From Macrotrachela quadricornifera (Eukaryota; Rotifera; Eurotatoria; Philodinida; Philodinidae): a stretch of 64,000 bases of DNA. The translations under genes and the position numbers were made by a program. The notes under the pieces are model-generated. The model ran no database searches. It was not told the DNA's origin and saw only the letters and a list, made by a program, of their open reading frames with translations. Below are positions 27,605 through 41,024 of this stretch, piece by piece (the first letter of the stretch is position 1; every line of letters begins with the position of its first letter). The stretch lies in the NCBI GenBank assembly GCA_022393335.1, contig JAJEKB010000449.1:43634-107633 (forward strand), given 5' to 3'.

Positions 27605-28509
27605 AATAAAAACAAATATGTTCATCTTTTCTCTATATGTATATTATTTTTTTTTTGTATTTGTTGTTGTTTTGTGTAATCATTTTTTCTTTTTCTACAT
27701 GTTTTCTTTAAATATGCTACAGTGGATCATTTATCATGAGTGTATTCATAATGTATATTTGTATTCTCATTTGTTTGCTTGTTTTTTCTTTATCGAATAA
27801 ACAAGGAAAAAAATATTTAATTAAATATTATATTATTAATATCTACGATTTAACAATTTAGGAAAAATTTTTTAAAGTATTTTCATATTCAATCTAAAGA
27901 TGTGTTTTTCATATTTTTGCCGTTAAAGGCAACTGTGCTTAGGTCGGTTAATCATTTCTGAAACACTTTTTAAGCTTAATTTTACAAATTATAGTCGATC
28001 GGTTGCAACTTAGTTGCACGAAAATTCAACTTACGTTGCCATTAAAGATCCTAATTTGTCTGTCATATTCTATCGACGTCAGAGGCTATCTGTGAGACTT
28101 GCAAAACAAAGATTACCTAGCAAATCTATCAAAAGTGATAGACTGCCTGATGGATACTGAAGAAGTCCCAGATTAAATGCCAATTTTGCTAGATCTAGTC
28201 TATTTGCCAAATCTGACAGAGACGACTCACTGTTTGTCAGATTTGTTAGACCTATATTATCTCTTAGATTTGACGAAAGTCACACGTTTTCTGTCAAGTA
28301 TGCCAAAATTTATAGGGCATCAAAAAATTTGGCATGTAGTCAACCAGAAAATTTTTGTAGTTACATTCAAAAAGTGACAACCAGACTTAGGACAACTCAT
28401 AGTTCTATAAACCGAATCTTTTTCTGAAACTCTATCTAACCAACAGTTCTTTTTCAAGAATTGTATCCAAGGAACAGTTCCTATCAAAGAACTATTTGGA
28501 GCAGATTAG

Positions 28510-28721
28510 TTTCCATCAAAGAACTGTTCAAAAATTTCCCAAAATTGGAAGTGATATGGAGCTGCCCAAGGTCTAGTAGCGACTAGCTTGCTCCATCTCT
28601 TCCCATATCGAGAGCCATGATCAGATATGAAGCAAATGTTTTTTATCTGGATGTTTGAAATTAGTTGAGTGAAAAAACGGATGAGAATGAAATCAGTATT
28701 ATTTCTATCGATGCGCTTCAT
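28510..28721 (-). pseudogene. Possible remnant of a DUF229/sulfatase-like gene
   Basis: An open stretch on the minus strand contains CFISDHGSRYGK, which resembles the (F/I)xSDHGxRxG motif of the DUF229 family of sulfatase-like proteins found in nematodes and other invertebrates. The reading continues for about 30 residues with more G+C than its surroundings, but it does not resemble the family after the motif. No flanking exons are visible. Its isolation suggests a decayed fragment. The call depends on a single ten-residue motif, so chance is possible. Confidence 0.3.
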
Positions 28722-30537
28722 TCGTGTTCAAATGAGAAAATTGTCGCTAAAGGTTGAATTTTGACGAAGTCACGTCGATTTTCCAACAATAAAGAAAATG
28801 ATGGTTCGAAAATCATATTTTTCGAGTAGCACAACAAAGATAAGATAAATTTTGTCAAAAAAGTCTCTCATGTAAAAATTTTACTACACATTAAAAAAGT
28901 AAAGACTTTGAAGTTCTACAAAATGACTAAAGAATTGAAAATTGAATTCTTGTAAAAATAAAGAGTCTAGTTCAGATTGAAGAAAACTCGCAATGTTATT
29001 GACAAATACATAGAAGGATACGTATCCTGGTGAATCTGTCAGATCATTTTTTTTTTGCCATAATAAAAAGTAAACTAGTACGAAGAACAAGTGAAGTAAT
29101 TATATCGTTACTATATTAATGATATGACGTATCTATTCAATTTTGTAATATTGCCATACCTTTGTTATTCTTACTTGATATATCAGAAGACTATTGAGGA
29201 TATTTGTTTTAATCATGCTTTTCTTCTGCTTTCAAGTTTTTCGATATTTTTACTTCAGTCACAGTTAAATGAATCGCATTTATGTAATTCAGAAACTGAT
29301 TCATTAGAATATATTAGTATTTATTGAGTAAATAAAGTAATAATTAATTTGGTATTGAATAAATAAATTTAATTATTGAGCTAACGAATGTGCAAATTCA
29401 ATGACTTCGTTTTTCATTTTAATTTTCAATCATTTAATGTATTATATAAGAAAACAAGCAGGATGAAAAGATGGACAATTTATAGTAGATCGTTTATTTT
29501 ATAGTTGCAAGTTTTGTTTTAAAAATCGACAAAATTTTGAGTGAATAATGTTCAACCATGTGAAGAGATAGGTTTTCTCTTATTTCATTTTTTGTTGTAA
29601 TTATTCTTTGTAAATTGTAAAGTTTTTCGTGCTGCATTATGTAATATATTCTATTTTTTTTAATACAATGTATTAAGTATTGGAAAATTGAAATGAAAAA
29701 TGTGATCATTTAGTACATCATACTGATTACATTGAATCTTCTTTATCAATAACTTATCAGTATTATCAATTAAATGAATATAAATTATCATTGATGTATA
29801 CCCCCAGAAAATTGATTATTTTCTCCAACATATGAAAAATTCGTATTTATATTTTGATTTTTAAAAAGAGAAAAATAATACGAGATCTTTTAATTAGTTT
29901 TTTTCATATTATTTCTCATACAAACGATATTGATTAAATAAAGCAATTTTACTTACAAATTCTCTATACATTATGATCTAAAAACACAATAAGTCTCTTT
30001 AATATTTATTTACATTCAACATGTTTAATTGATTGCATTTGCTTTTTTTTGATGGTTTTGACATAGTTTTTATTTTTCGATTTTCAAATAATCTCATATA
30101 TGAATATTGCTGATTATTTATGTGTATGCATTAATTTTATATATTTTCGTTTATCAATACTTGATATACATTTATTTTGAGTAAATCCTATTTCATTTTA
30201 TAAATATATTTCATGTTTATGAAATGATGATCAATATTTCAACTATTAACAGAGAATTAAATACATAGAAATGAACAAAAACCTTCGTTTTCTTTTAGAT
30301 TTTAAATTTTATTTTATAAGACAAACTATTTTTTATTTCTATAAAATTTTTGTGTTACTTTTGTATGATATATTGTTACAGTACGATAACGATTTGTAAT
30401 TAAGTAAGCAGACATTATCTCAATGTCTCACTGAATAACATTTACGCTCTTCAAAATCATTATAATTTTTATTCAATTCATTAAATCAGGATATTAGTAT
30501 GTTCAAATTACTAACTGTTGCAACATTACTAACTAAT

Positions 30538-31089
30538 GAGGAAACCTATCCAAGTGATAACTCGCTTTTGAGTTTAGACTCTTAACAAAAGATAGACTCC
30601 AGTAAGGTATGGAAAATCCTAGAAGAATTTGTGCCGCTAGACCTTCCTTCTGAAGTTATAACCGATTTACTGTAATTTTCGTCTATAATATGGTATATAC
30701 TACAAAATTCTAATGATGGTATTTCGACCTGAAATTTATTCCATCAATAGGTCTATTAATAACTAAAATATCTTAAAATTTTCAGCGCAAAAGAGTGTTT
30801 TCTTTACAAGATGTTGACTTCCCAAAAACATGAAAACTGCAGGGATTCTATCATGAGATATGAATAGGTTTTGGAAAGGTGGGATAAATTTCAGGTCAAG
30901 ATACCGTCATTCGAATTTTGGGATATATACCGTACTATAGGAAAAAAATTAAAGTAAATCGGCTATAACTCTAGAAGGAAAGTCTAATAGCACGAGTAAT
31001 TTTAGGGTTTTTCATATCTCATTGAGGCTTACCTTTCTTCGCCAAGAGTCCAAACTCAAAAGTCCGTTATCACTTAGATAGGTTTTCTC
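30538..31089. mobile_element. Foldback/MITE-like element, copy 1
   Basis: A 552-bp unit made almost wholly of two inverted arms of about 230 bp. The left arm starts gaggaaacctatccaagtg and the right arm, read in reverse complement from 31089, starts gagaaaacctatctaagtg. The arms stay alignable through aacttttgagtttgactctt-like, ccttccttctgaagtta and ggtatatac words up to about 30770 and 30855. No open frame for a transposase and no clear target-site duplication is visible. The arms have diverged by about 20-25% by eye, so the insertion is old. A second copy lies near 38.1-38.6 kb. Confidence 0.75.
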
Positions 31090-31839
31090 GTAGGATATCT
31101 TGTACATCCGATGGAGTATAGAATAAACTTCATATTCTATTTAATAAGTTTGTCTTTCTTAGTTATTTTATTAGTACTAATTTACTTATTTCTCGATAGT
31201 ATACTTGTGTAGATAAATGTTTTCTGAAATACATAAACATTAAAATAAAATAAAGCGATCACAACGATGTATGTATGTCATTTTCGGTACAAAGAACTTT
31301 GACTATATATTTATTTCTTGTCAATTATATAGTTTTATCCTTGATGTACAAATTTCATTGTTTTTAATATATAAGATATTGAAGAGTCATTATCACTTAA
31401 GAAATATATAGAATTCTCTTACTGATTAAGTTTAATGCAATAAATCTTTTTTAAGTGAAGTGAGTTTTATTGTCAATAGATCTGACATGACTTCATTTTT
31501 TCTATAAAAACATATCGGAATGAGTATCAATATCACACTTAGAAAAGACAGATTTTATAGAACCTATATCATTAAACTAAGAAGGTCTCCCGCTACATAC
31601 TTATGCGTATTCCATTTTGAATTCAAATCATCATAGTTGGTTTTTCCTATGCCAGCCAATAATAATGCTACACGTTCAAGAGTATTTATAAATTTTACCT
31701 TTAAGGATAAAAATCTATAACTCTTCTCTTTCTTAGAATAGTCTGTATTTCTTTAGAAAAAAGGTAGAAATATGATACATTCTTTATTTATAAAAATCAA
31801 TAAATTTTTGAATTTCTAACTAGGAAAATATAAATATAT

Positions 31840-31845
31840 TTTATT
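31840..31845 (-). other. Polyadenylation signal AATAAA for the glutamate receptor gene
   Basis: On the minus strand the hexamer lies 12 bp beyond the stop codon at 31858-31860. It is close but plausible for a compact genome. Confidence 0.4.
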
Positions 31846-31857
31846 AAAATAATATTT

Positions 31858-34800
31858 TTAAAGAACATGATGACGTTGTATATGATTAATAGGTACAATT
31901 GTTAATTGTTCACGATCAACAGATGATATTGTATCTTGAGGAATATTTTGTATACTATTTGTTTTTGTATTAAGATCTTCAAAATAATCATCATGAATAT
32001 CTTCGTTATTTTTATTTTCTTTTTCATGTATGAATGTTGGTCGACTTGATGTACAATTAGTACATAGTGCATAATGAAGATCACGTTTAAGACGTTCTTT
32101 AATTGTTGTTGATTTCTAAAATATTAGAAAATATATTTTAAAAATAAATAAATAATAATAATACTCCATCTAATAATCGACGTCGTTTTGCTTTAAGATA
32201 AAATTCAATTGATGTAACAATAAATGAAAGTGCAAGACCAGTTATTAACATAACAAAAATACCACCTTTAAAAAAAAATTTAATCAAAACAAAAAAAAGA
32301 AATGTTTTTTTTACCAATATTTTTTAAATCAAGTTCATTTGTAAAAGATTTTTTTCTATGCTCAACATCAGAATCAGCACATCGTTCAGGTAAATTACGT
32401 TCTTTCCACCATCTTATATATAAAGAATTTAAAAAACCACTTTCTTGTAATTGTAATATTTCATTTGATATACGATCACGATATGGTGAACCATGTGTTG
32501 TACCAATTCCATAACTTTTTGATTCAATTAATCCTCCTAAGATTTATTATTTTGAAATATTGAAAATTTAGTTATTAAAATTTCTAATTTATAAATATAT
32601 AATTTCATTTTCAAAAATTTTTATAAACTGATATTTAGCATTTTCGATATATTTCATTTAAATATTAAATATATTAAAATATGAAATATAAAAGAATGTC
32701 TACTTTATTATGATATTCAATGAGCTTCTTCAGTTTGCTTCGTTGATCTCCTTTTAATTACTATAGATTCATTGAAAAGAATTATCTTAATTCCGCTCGG
32801 TTTATTTTATCTTTAAATAGAAAAAATTACAAAATAGATTTATTCTCTTTCCGTTTTCATATCAATTTTCTTTTCAATTCTAGTTCTATTCTATAGAAGT
32901 TTTAGTAATTAATATATTTATATAGTAAAATAAAAATTCTTTATTAATTTAATTCAATATTAACTCAAAACTTACCAACTTGCATAAGTTCACAATGACG
33001 TTGAACATTATATTCATTTGTTGCTGATTCAAGTAAAAATGCATAATCACGCTTTTTAACCCATTCAATACCTTCTTCAGTCGTTTCAGGAAATACTTCA
33101 GGTCGAGATGACATATAATACCACATTCGTTCATATGTAGGAATTTTTGAACTCTATTAAATAAGATTATATTTAAAATTATTTTTATTTTTATTTTATT
33201 TATATACACGAAAAAATTGTTCCGTACTACCACCTTTCAAAGAACCATATTGTATACTAAATAATAATAATAAGAAATATATATTTAGAAAAAAAATGAA
33301 TCTTTACCGAGTTTGTTTAGCTAATGCTTCAATATCATCAATTGGTGCTTTAAGACGTGCAGTTGTAAGAAAAGCAGCAAGATTAGCTGTATATGATGCA
33401 ATCATAATTAATGAAAAAAACCACCAAGATCCAATAAGTAAGCGGGTTGATATAGATCGAGGACCGTAATCAATAGCTATAGAAATATTTTATTAAATCA
33501 ATATCGAAATATCTTTTAAAATACTTTGTTTCATTAATGAACCAATTGTAAACCAAAAACAATTTACAATTGTAAATCGATTAATAAGATATTCACTATT
33601 ACGTTTACATGAATAAGGACTTTGCCATTCATATGGTGAAAAACGTGCCATTGAAAAAAGAAATAAACTAACGCCTATATTTAAAAACAAACTATATTTT
33701 AAATTAATTATTATTATAAATTAATTAACCAATATAAGCAATAGCCATCATTAACCATACTTCAATTGTAAGTGGTTTCAAGAATGCATATAAATCAGGT
33801 GGATTTCTTACTGGTTTACGAATTAATATTGTTATACCTATTTTTTACAAAAAAAGTATTATTATAGAAATGATTCAGAATGTTTGTTTTTTTTCCTTAC
33901 CAAATGTCATAAATGGTTTTGTAAAATCAATAACTTGTTCTCGTGGATATGTTATTGTTAAAGCTCCAATACCTAAATCAGCTGACTAAATATAAAATTT
34001 AAAAATCATTTTTTCGATATAAAATTTTATAAAAAAAAAAAATAAATTTACTCGACCAGCAAGTTCACCAATAATTCCTGACCATTGTCCATTTTCATCT
34101 TCTTTTCCATAAGCAGCATCTTTTGCAATACGAATTGAATAATTAAATTGAAGTCTTGCAGCTATTTCATTAAGCATATCAATACCTAAAGAAAAATATT
34201 CAATTAAAAAATAATAAATAATACTAATTATACAAACAATATCCTTCAAAATAAACGGTACCATTACTAAACATTTTTCGTACAACATAAGGTTTTTCCT
34301 TGAAATAAAAATAAAAGAAATTATTTAATAAAATTTAAATATATTTATTACTTCTCGTGTAACAACTTGTAAATGTTTACGAATTGCTGTCATTTGTTGT
34401 ACACCAAATTGAGTTATTGTTAATCGAGTTGTATTTGTCCATGTACCTATTTCAATCATACCATGATCACTTAAATCGAGTATTTTAAGTTGAATTGATC
34501 GACGTAAACCTGTTTGATCAAAATCAACTATACCACTTACACCTGGAAATTTTACCTAAATTAACAAATGAATATTTAATTTTAAAATTAATTTATAATC
34601 ACATATGATAAAAATAATATGAACTTTTATTTCTAACATATCTAATGATTTTATTTGCGATTTTTTCTATTAACTTACTATATTTTTCAAACTTCACATA
34701 ACTTTAAATACTTAAAGGCTTATCAAATTATATCGAAATAATAAAATGAACACGATCGATTATTTCCATTTTTTCGAAAGTATGAGCATTATAAGATAAT

Positions 34801-36723
34801 TATGAAATAATGTAAGTCATTTTTGCCAAACAAACTTAGTTATTTATGAAAAATTTAATTTTCATATTCTATATTATAAATTACAATATGATACTAAGAA
34901 TAATTACCGTTTTACTTATATCTAATAATTTTTCTCCAATATGCTGTTTAAATATCACATAATTATTTGATGTAAACACTTTTTTCCATGAACATTCTTG
35001 CGGTTGAATTATTCGATCTTTTTGATATTCATCATCCAATAAAAATTTTCTTAGAATATATTTAACTGTATCTAATGCATCTTTAATTAAAGCTTGTTCA
35101 ATCTATCGTAAAAATAGGAAATAAATATCGATTATAATAATGATAACAAACTCGATAATTTTGTGTTGATTTATTTGGCATTAATTGTAAACTAGTTAAT
35201 TGAACTCCACTTTCTTGAAAATGTGTCCAATTTAATTGTGTTGCATCCTATTTAAAAATAATTAAATCAAATACAAAAAACAAAAAAATATAATACTTAC
35301 AGCTCCAACAATTAATAAATGATAATAAGTACTTACAATACCTAATTTTTGTGCCTAAAATAAAAAGAAAAATGTAAATTGTTTTTTTTCTCCTATTAAA
35401 AATATTTTCTTACTTCAATTAAAAATTGATCAAGTGATTTTTGATTAATAGCAACAATGATTTTTTTACTTGGATCACCTTTATCTCTTAATTCAGCAAG
35501 TATTGAACGAGATTTTATTGATTGTCTAGGCTCTATTGTTAATGCTTTTAATATAATTGTTGGTTGTCGATTATTTTTAACACGTAAAACATCTGATAAA
35601 AGATCAAGACCTTTTACAAAAGCAAAACGAATGAATTAAAAACAAATTAAATAAATATATTTTTTTTTACTTGTTTGTTTTTCATAAATAAAAACTAATT
35701 TATTATGATTATAACCCCAATCAAAATGATCAATTATATCACGTATAGCCATACTATAATATTCTGAACTTATTTGCATTTGTAATGTATAATTATTTAA
35801 TGTATTATTTGTTATCATTGATATTGTTAAATGTGGAATATGCATTTGTGAAAGAATTCGATGAATAAATGATGGTGATTGATAACGAAAATGTGTTATA
35901 CCAAATAAATAAGTTGTTGAATTTAAATGTTGACATACTAAGATGAAATAAGAAGAAAAAAAAACTTCATTTTAACTAAAGAAAATTATAATATCTATAT
36001 ATATATACATTTTTCAAATAATTTTAATTGATTTCGTGATTGATATGTAATTATTTCAATATTTAATTTTGTATTTGTTTGTAAATAAATAGATGATATT
36101 ATCCATTCTTCTTCATATTCAGCAATTAATGATTCAATATGATATTTTAATAATGAATCATTATAATCAATAAAGAACACTAAGGTTTAAAAAAAAAATA
36201 ATTTTAAATATTCTATTTTAGATAAATTTTTTCTCTTTCATTGAATTTAGTCTAGATTTTTTTCGAAATGAGTATGCTGGAAGGAATATTATATATTTTT
36301 ACGGTTGATCTAGTGTAAACTAATTATTTGTGTCAGTTTATATGAAAGGTTTAAAAAATGTAAGATATGCTACATACATTATTGATATAACTCAAAATAA
36401 TTAAGAAGAGTAAATGAAAGTATAAGAATAAAATATTTCAAAGAAATTTTTTCTTATAGAGAAAAATTTTCATTTTCAAAAACGGATATAATTTTATTGT
36501 TTCTATTTATATTATAAATACTTAATCGTTTGTAAAAGTTAATTTGTTTAAAACTAGTATGATAATCTTTCAATTAGTAATAATTCTCTCTAATGAGATT
36601 AGATTAATATATTTATATATTACCAATAGTTACACTTGATCGACGTTGTTGTTGACCGATTGTTATAGATATAATACTAAATATGATAACTAGGAATAAC
36701 ATCCGACTGTTAATATCAACCAT
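31858..36723 (-). CDS. GRIK: Kainate-type ionotropic glutamate receptor subunit
   Basis: The ATG at 36723 starts a signal peptide ([16 protein letters not shown]). The amino-terminal domain follows in exons between 36.7 and 34.9 kb. Ligand-binding half S1 (34.56-33.85 kb) contains [26 protein letters not shown] and VIDFTKPFM; its Arg is the carboxylate-binding residue. M1 lies near 33.75 kb. The pore helix reads [11 protein letters not shown] (33.5 kb) and M3 contains [11 protein letters not shown] (33.4 kb). S2 (33.3-32.3 kb) contains [30 protein letters not shown] and [10 protein letters not shown]4 is [20 protein letters not shown] (32.2 kb), followed by an 80-residue tail. S2 is closest to kainate receptors. 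Such subunits form tetrameric glutamate-gated cation channels. The gene looks complete, with about 18 exons. The residue aligned with the AMPA/kainate Q/R site is Lys. Confidence 0.92.
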
Positions 36724-37094
36724 AATCTTTACAATTAAATGTGTTCGGAAAGCATCTTGCTCTCTTCTATCTTCTTTCGAAACTCAATGCTTTCTTTCTT
36801 CTCCTCCTCTTGTCGTCTTGAGTGCATAGCAGGAAATCGACTCATAAAAAAAAGAAAAGAAAAAGGAATCGAGGGAGAAATAGAAGAAGAGAAGAATAGT
36901 CAATTGCAATTCTGTTCATATAGTAAGACTTACATACACAATAGAAATAAAGACTAAAATAGAATGTTGAGACTCCAGTGGGGTATTTTCTCTTTTGTCC
37001 TTTTTTTTTGTTGTTCTTGTTGATCATTCTTTGTCTATTGTTTGTTCATACAGTTTATTGTGATATTCTTTTTTATATGATAAATATTTACTTT
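36724..37094. promoter_or_regulatory. Upstream region of the glutamate receptor gene
   Basis: A 371-bp segment between the receptor start codon and the assembly gap. It includes a purine-rich run at about 36840-36900. No gene or specific promoter element can be named. Confidence 0.3.
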
Positions 37095-37494
37095 NNNNNN
37101 NNNNNNNNNNNNNNNNNNNNNNNNNNNNNNNNNNNNNNNNNNNNNNNNNNNNNNNNNNNNNNNNNNNNNNNNNNNNNNNNNNNNNNNNNNNNNNNNNNNN
37201 NNNNNNNNNNNNNNNNNNNNNNNNNNNNNNNNNNNNNNNNNNNNNNNNNNNNNNNNNNNNNNNNNNNNNNNNNNNNNNNNNNNNNNNNNNNNNNNNNNNN
37301 NNNNNNNNNNNNNNNNNNNNNNNNNNNNNNNNNNNNNNNNNNNNNNNNNNNNNNNNNNNNNNNNNNNNNNNNNNNNNNNNNNNNNNNNNNNNNNNNNNNN
37401 NNNNNNNNNNNNNNNNNNNNNNNNNNNNNNNNNNNNNNNNNNNNNNNNNNNNNNNNNNNNNNNNNNNNNNNNNNNNNNNNNNNNNNNNNNNNNN
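37095..37494. other. Assembly gap of 400 Ns
   Basis: An uninterrupted run of 400 N. The round length suggests an estimated or placeholder scaffold gap. Any feature here is unknown, and the physical linkage of the two sides is only as good as the scaffolding. Confidence 0.98.
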
Positions 37495-40400
37495 GTTTTT
37501 TTTATATGCCTATATAAGTCTCTTGTGTATGATTCTATATTTATTTCTATGAACGTGCTTAATTTAATATTTAAACAAGCGATTTTGTTTTTTTTTCACA
37601 AATTCTTATGACTTAGGTAAAAAGAATAGCTGATTTAACGAAGCAATCTGACGTCAAAATTCATTAAAAATTAAATGTTGTCACGAAAAAATATATTACC
37701 TTTTTAATCATGAAAATGTGTTAGAAGTATAAAAACTTTATGCATGTATTATCATTAAAGTAAACAACACGTTAAATACTTAAGTTAATGTATATGTAGT
37801 ACTGCTCAAAATTTTCTAGTGTTATTAATTGTATATATGACCAACTTCTTTTTTTAATCATTTCTTTCTTTAAATTTCATTTGTTTGCTGAGAAAATCTT
37901 AGCTAGTCAGCTCGATATTGAATATTCGTTCTATGAGGATAAATAACAAAATCTTATTGTTTATATTTAACAGCTGTAGGCAAGTTACAGTGTTCGTATC
38001 AAATGTAAAATATATCAAAGAAAAACTCAACTCGATGTAATTCGATAATAAATCACCATCAATACTTTCAAGAATAAACTACATTAAAAAATCTTAAACT
38101 GTAGCGAAGTCTTTCAAGAACTACGACACTTACGAGGAAAGTATCGTATGTAATTCAATGGTTTTGAAATTACATTTTGCCTATAAATAGAAACTCATAA
38201 AACTAGAAAAAGCCCAAAATGATAACGACTCATACGCCTTCCTTCTACAGCTATGATCGTTTTACTAGATTTTCAGCTTATAATAAAGTATTTACAAAAA
38301 ATTGAATGCCATAATTTTGATTTGAAATTTAGCTCACAGATTGATATTATTATTCTTAGAAAGAGTCAAAAGTGTCAATGAAAACGAATATTTCCTGATT
38401 GAGATGAGAAATTTACAAGAAATATCCACATTTCACAAAGATATAAGCAAAATCCAATTTTCTTATACATTTATTATTTTGTTTTTGCATAAATATCGTT
38501 CTATAGGTTGAAAATCAAATAAAACAGTCAAAACTTCAGAAGGAAGGTGTATACACCATTCTTATTTCAAAATCGTTGAATCCCTTAGTGTACTTCCCTC
38601 GCTCGACGAGAATTATCCAAATAAACAGATAAGTATGCTCATTAAATAACTTAATTAATAATTCAACCAAGCAATATAGATTACAAGACAAATTTTTAAT
38701 ATGTTTTTATTCATTATTCTTATTTCAGAATCATTTTAATTTGAAGGTGATTTTTGATGATATTTTGCAATGAAAATACATTCTAAATAAATCTTATAGC
38801 GATAAGTACTTATATCATACAAAATAGATCCAAAAGCTAATAATTACGATATAGTTTCTCACTTAATCATAATGCCATACATGATTCATGGTTTTATAAT
38901 GTGAATAAAATGGTCAAAAATTAGTTTTGTTAAAATCATTGATTTTACATAATGACAATGAATCTTTCGAGTAAATCAATATTATTGCCATTTATCACTC
39001 TATATACAAATGTCACATACATATGTATGAGAACAAAAAGAAAGGAAGAAGATAGACGTCTCAGATTCTATTTTACACTTGATAAAGTACATTATCGATA
39101 GTACATAGTGTAACATATAAAAGATAACAAGAAATATAAATCATTTTCCTATACACTTATACTGATTGTGAATGATGCTACGGGAAGTATTGGAGGACCA
39201 AAAAACAATAAAAATGTAGAAAATAAAAAATTATATACGTTTTATAGATTTTATTTTCATCTTTTTTTTCTTGTAAATAATACAAATATTATGCCGTTAA
39301 ATGTTTATTTATTTTTATATGTATACTTTTATCGATGCATTGAATTTTATTATTGTATTCATTTTTTAGTATTTGATTTCTAGATGATTTCATAAAATCA
39401 TCCTTTCACAATACGATCATCAGTATGTATTTGCGTTCCAACTAAGAAAAATTTATATGTAATTGTACTAAGTACATTAAATAAGATGCAGATAAATGAA
39501 CATCATATGAAGTAATAATACGTATCTGTACTCTAAATAGAAGCATAGACTGAACGAAAAGTACAACACTGTAATTGCAATTTTGTCCAACAATCTGATA
39601 TGGTGAAGTAAGGTCATTTTGATCGTTTATGTTATGTATATAGGTTTGTATATCTTAATAGATATGTTTTTATCTAACTGTTATTTTATACTTGAGAGAC
39701 TTTTAATGTTTCAATATTCACATTATACTTTGATATTTATACGACTGTACATGATGAATAAGAGGAAGAATAAAAAAAACATAAGACTTACAGAAATTCA
39801 AGATTTATAGGAAAGTATTACAGCAATAATACAGTTTTTAAATGATGCTAAAAATCATTCTTCGATAGCATGAATTGTTTGTAAAAAAACCAAAAGTCCT
39901 TGCTCTGTTAAATTAATAAAAGATATTTTCAAAAATATACGATTATCTCATACTAACAAACAAATAATAGCTTACATAGACAAGTGCTGTCATTATACAT
40001 TTTCTGTTCGGTTCAGTCATATATTTGTTATTTTTCCAAATATTCATTTATGTTTATGTCTACCATTATGTATTTAGGTTCTAAGAAACAGAATTAACTC
40101 TCAACTTTCTGTAGAAGTTCCAAAAAAATCATTGGTAAATTAACTGTACATATAGAGTATTGATATCTAAAAAAATGATAGTAGTCAAATATTTTTCATT
40201 TTATTTAATCCTTATTAAAAAAGAAGTACTTAATAAATGAAAACTCTTTAAAAAAAATACATGCATTTTTGGCCCACAGTTTCAAGAAAAAACACTTATT
40301 TTGTATTAAATAATAAAATAACTGACATAGACATTAAAAGCATGGTAAAAATTATTTCAACTTCTTATATGATAAGGATCATAAAAATCTTTTATTAATC

Positions 40401-41024
40401 AGGCTTTTGTGAAACTTTCGAAGTTTATCCAGTGACAAATAGATATATACATTAGTATAAAGTACAAAACACATTCTCCAAAATCTCTATTGTCGGTTTT
40501 TAGAGTATTTTTTCAAAAATATAAACTTCGTTCAGTTCATATTTCGATGTCAAAGTAATAAAAAGAAAGATTCTTTTTTGCAATCAACCTACAAATAACT
40601 ATTCTATTGGTTATTGCAGAATAAATGGTTAAAAATAAATATTCATAACATGAAAAATATGAATATCTATTTCATCAAAAGATTAGTATAAAGACAGCAA
40701 TATTCAGAATACATAGTCTATTAAATAATTACGTACGACTTAAATTTAACAAAAAAACCCAATGGTATATATAATCTGAATATATATTAAACAAATTTTA
40801 TTTTAAACAATAAATAGTCATGAGTAATATAATCAATATGAGGTTGTATTCTATGTTTTCGTTCTTTCGATCATTCTTTAAGTAACGTTCGATATGCTTC
40901 ACTGAATTCAACATATACACATTGATAATATGTAATGACTGAATATCCTTTGATAAAAAAAAACAAAAGTAAACGTACGTCTAATATTTGTTTGTATGTA
41001 AAAGCTAACTAATATTTTGGACTA
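37495..41024. other. Gene-poor region upstream of the OPT transporter
   Basis: About 3.5 kb of AT-rich sequence containing the second foldback element (38140-38600). A short frame at 39168-39250 reads like protein at first (NDATGSIGGPKNNKN) but then runs into low-complexity sequence, and I do not call it. No RNA gene is visible. Confidence 0.45.
38140..38600. mobile_element. Foldback/MITE-like element, copy 2
   Basis: Inverted arms lie at about 38140-38310 and 38470-38600. The left arm has attcaatggttttgaaat and tacgccttccttctacagc. The right arm in reverse complement has attcaacgattttgaaat and tacaccttccttctgaag, followed by matching (t)gattttca(g/a)c. The left arm carries about 45 extra bases between its two matching blocks. 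The core (ccttccttct, ttttact, attttc) and the flanking gaaaaa-ccc-aaaat words also align with the arms of the element at 30538-31089, so both are one family. No transposase frame is present. Confidence 0.62.

Larger units (their letters stand above)
27605..31857. other. Gene-poor region between ARID4 and the glutamate receptor gene
   Basis: About 4.25 kb between two convergent genes. It contains AATAAA immediately after the ARID4 stop, an irregular run of short similar words at about 28170-28340 (aaatctgaca-like), short direct repeats of a caaagaactgtt-like word at about 28440-28530, a possible sulfatase-like remnant and one foldback element. Both last items are listed separately. The remainder is AT-rich with no supportable gene. 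Confidence 0.5.

Noticed and set aside
39168..39383. Frame starting NDATGSIGGPKNNKN in the 37.5-41 kb desert
   Set aside because: After about 25 residues it becomes Phe/Tyr/Leu low-complexity sequence typical of AT-rich non-coding DNA; no splice signals or partner exons support it.
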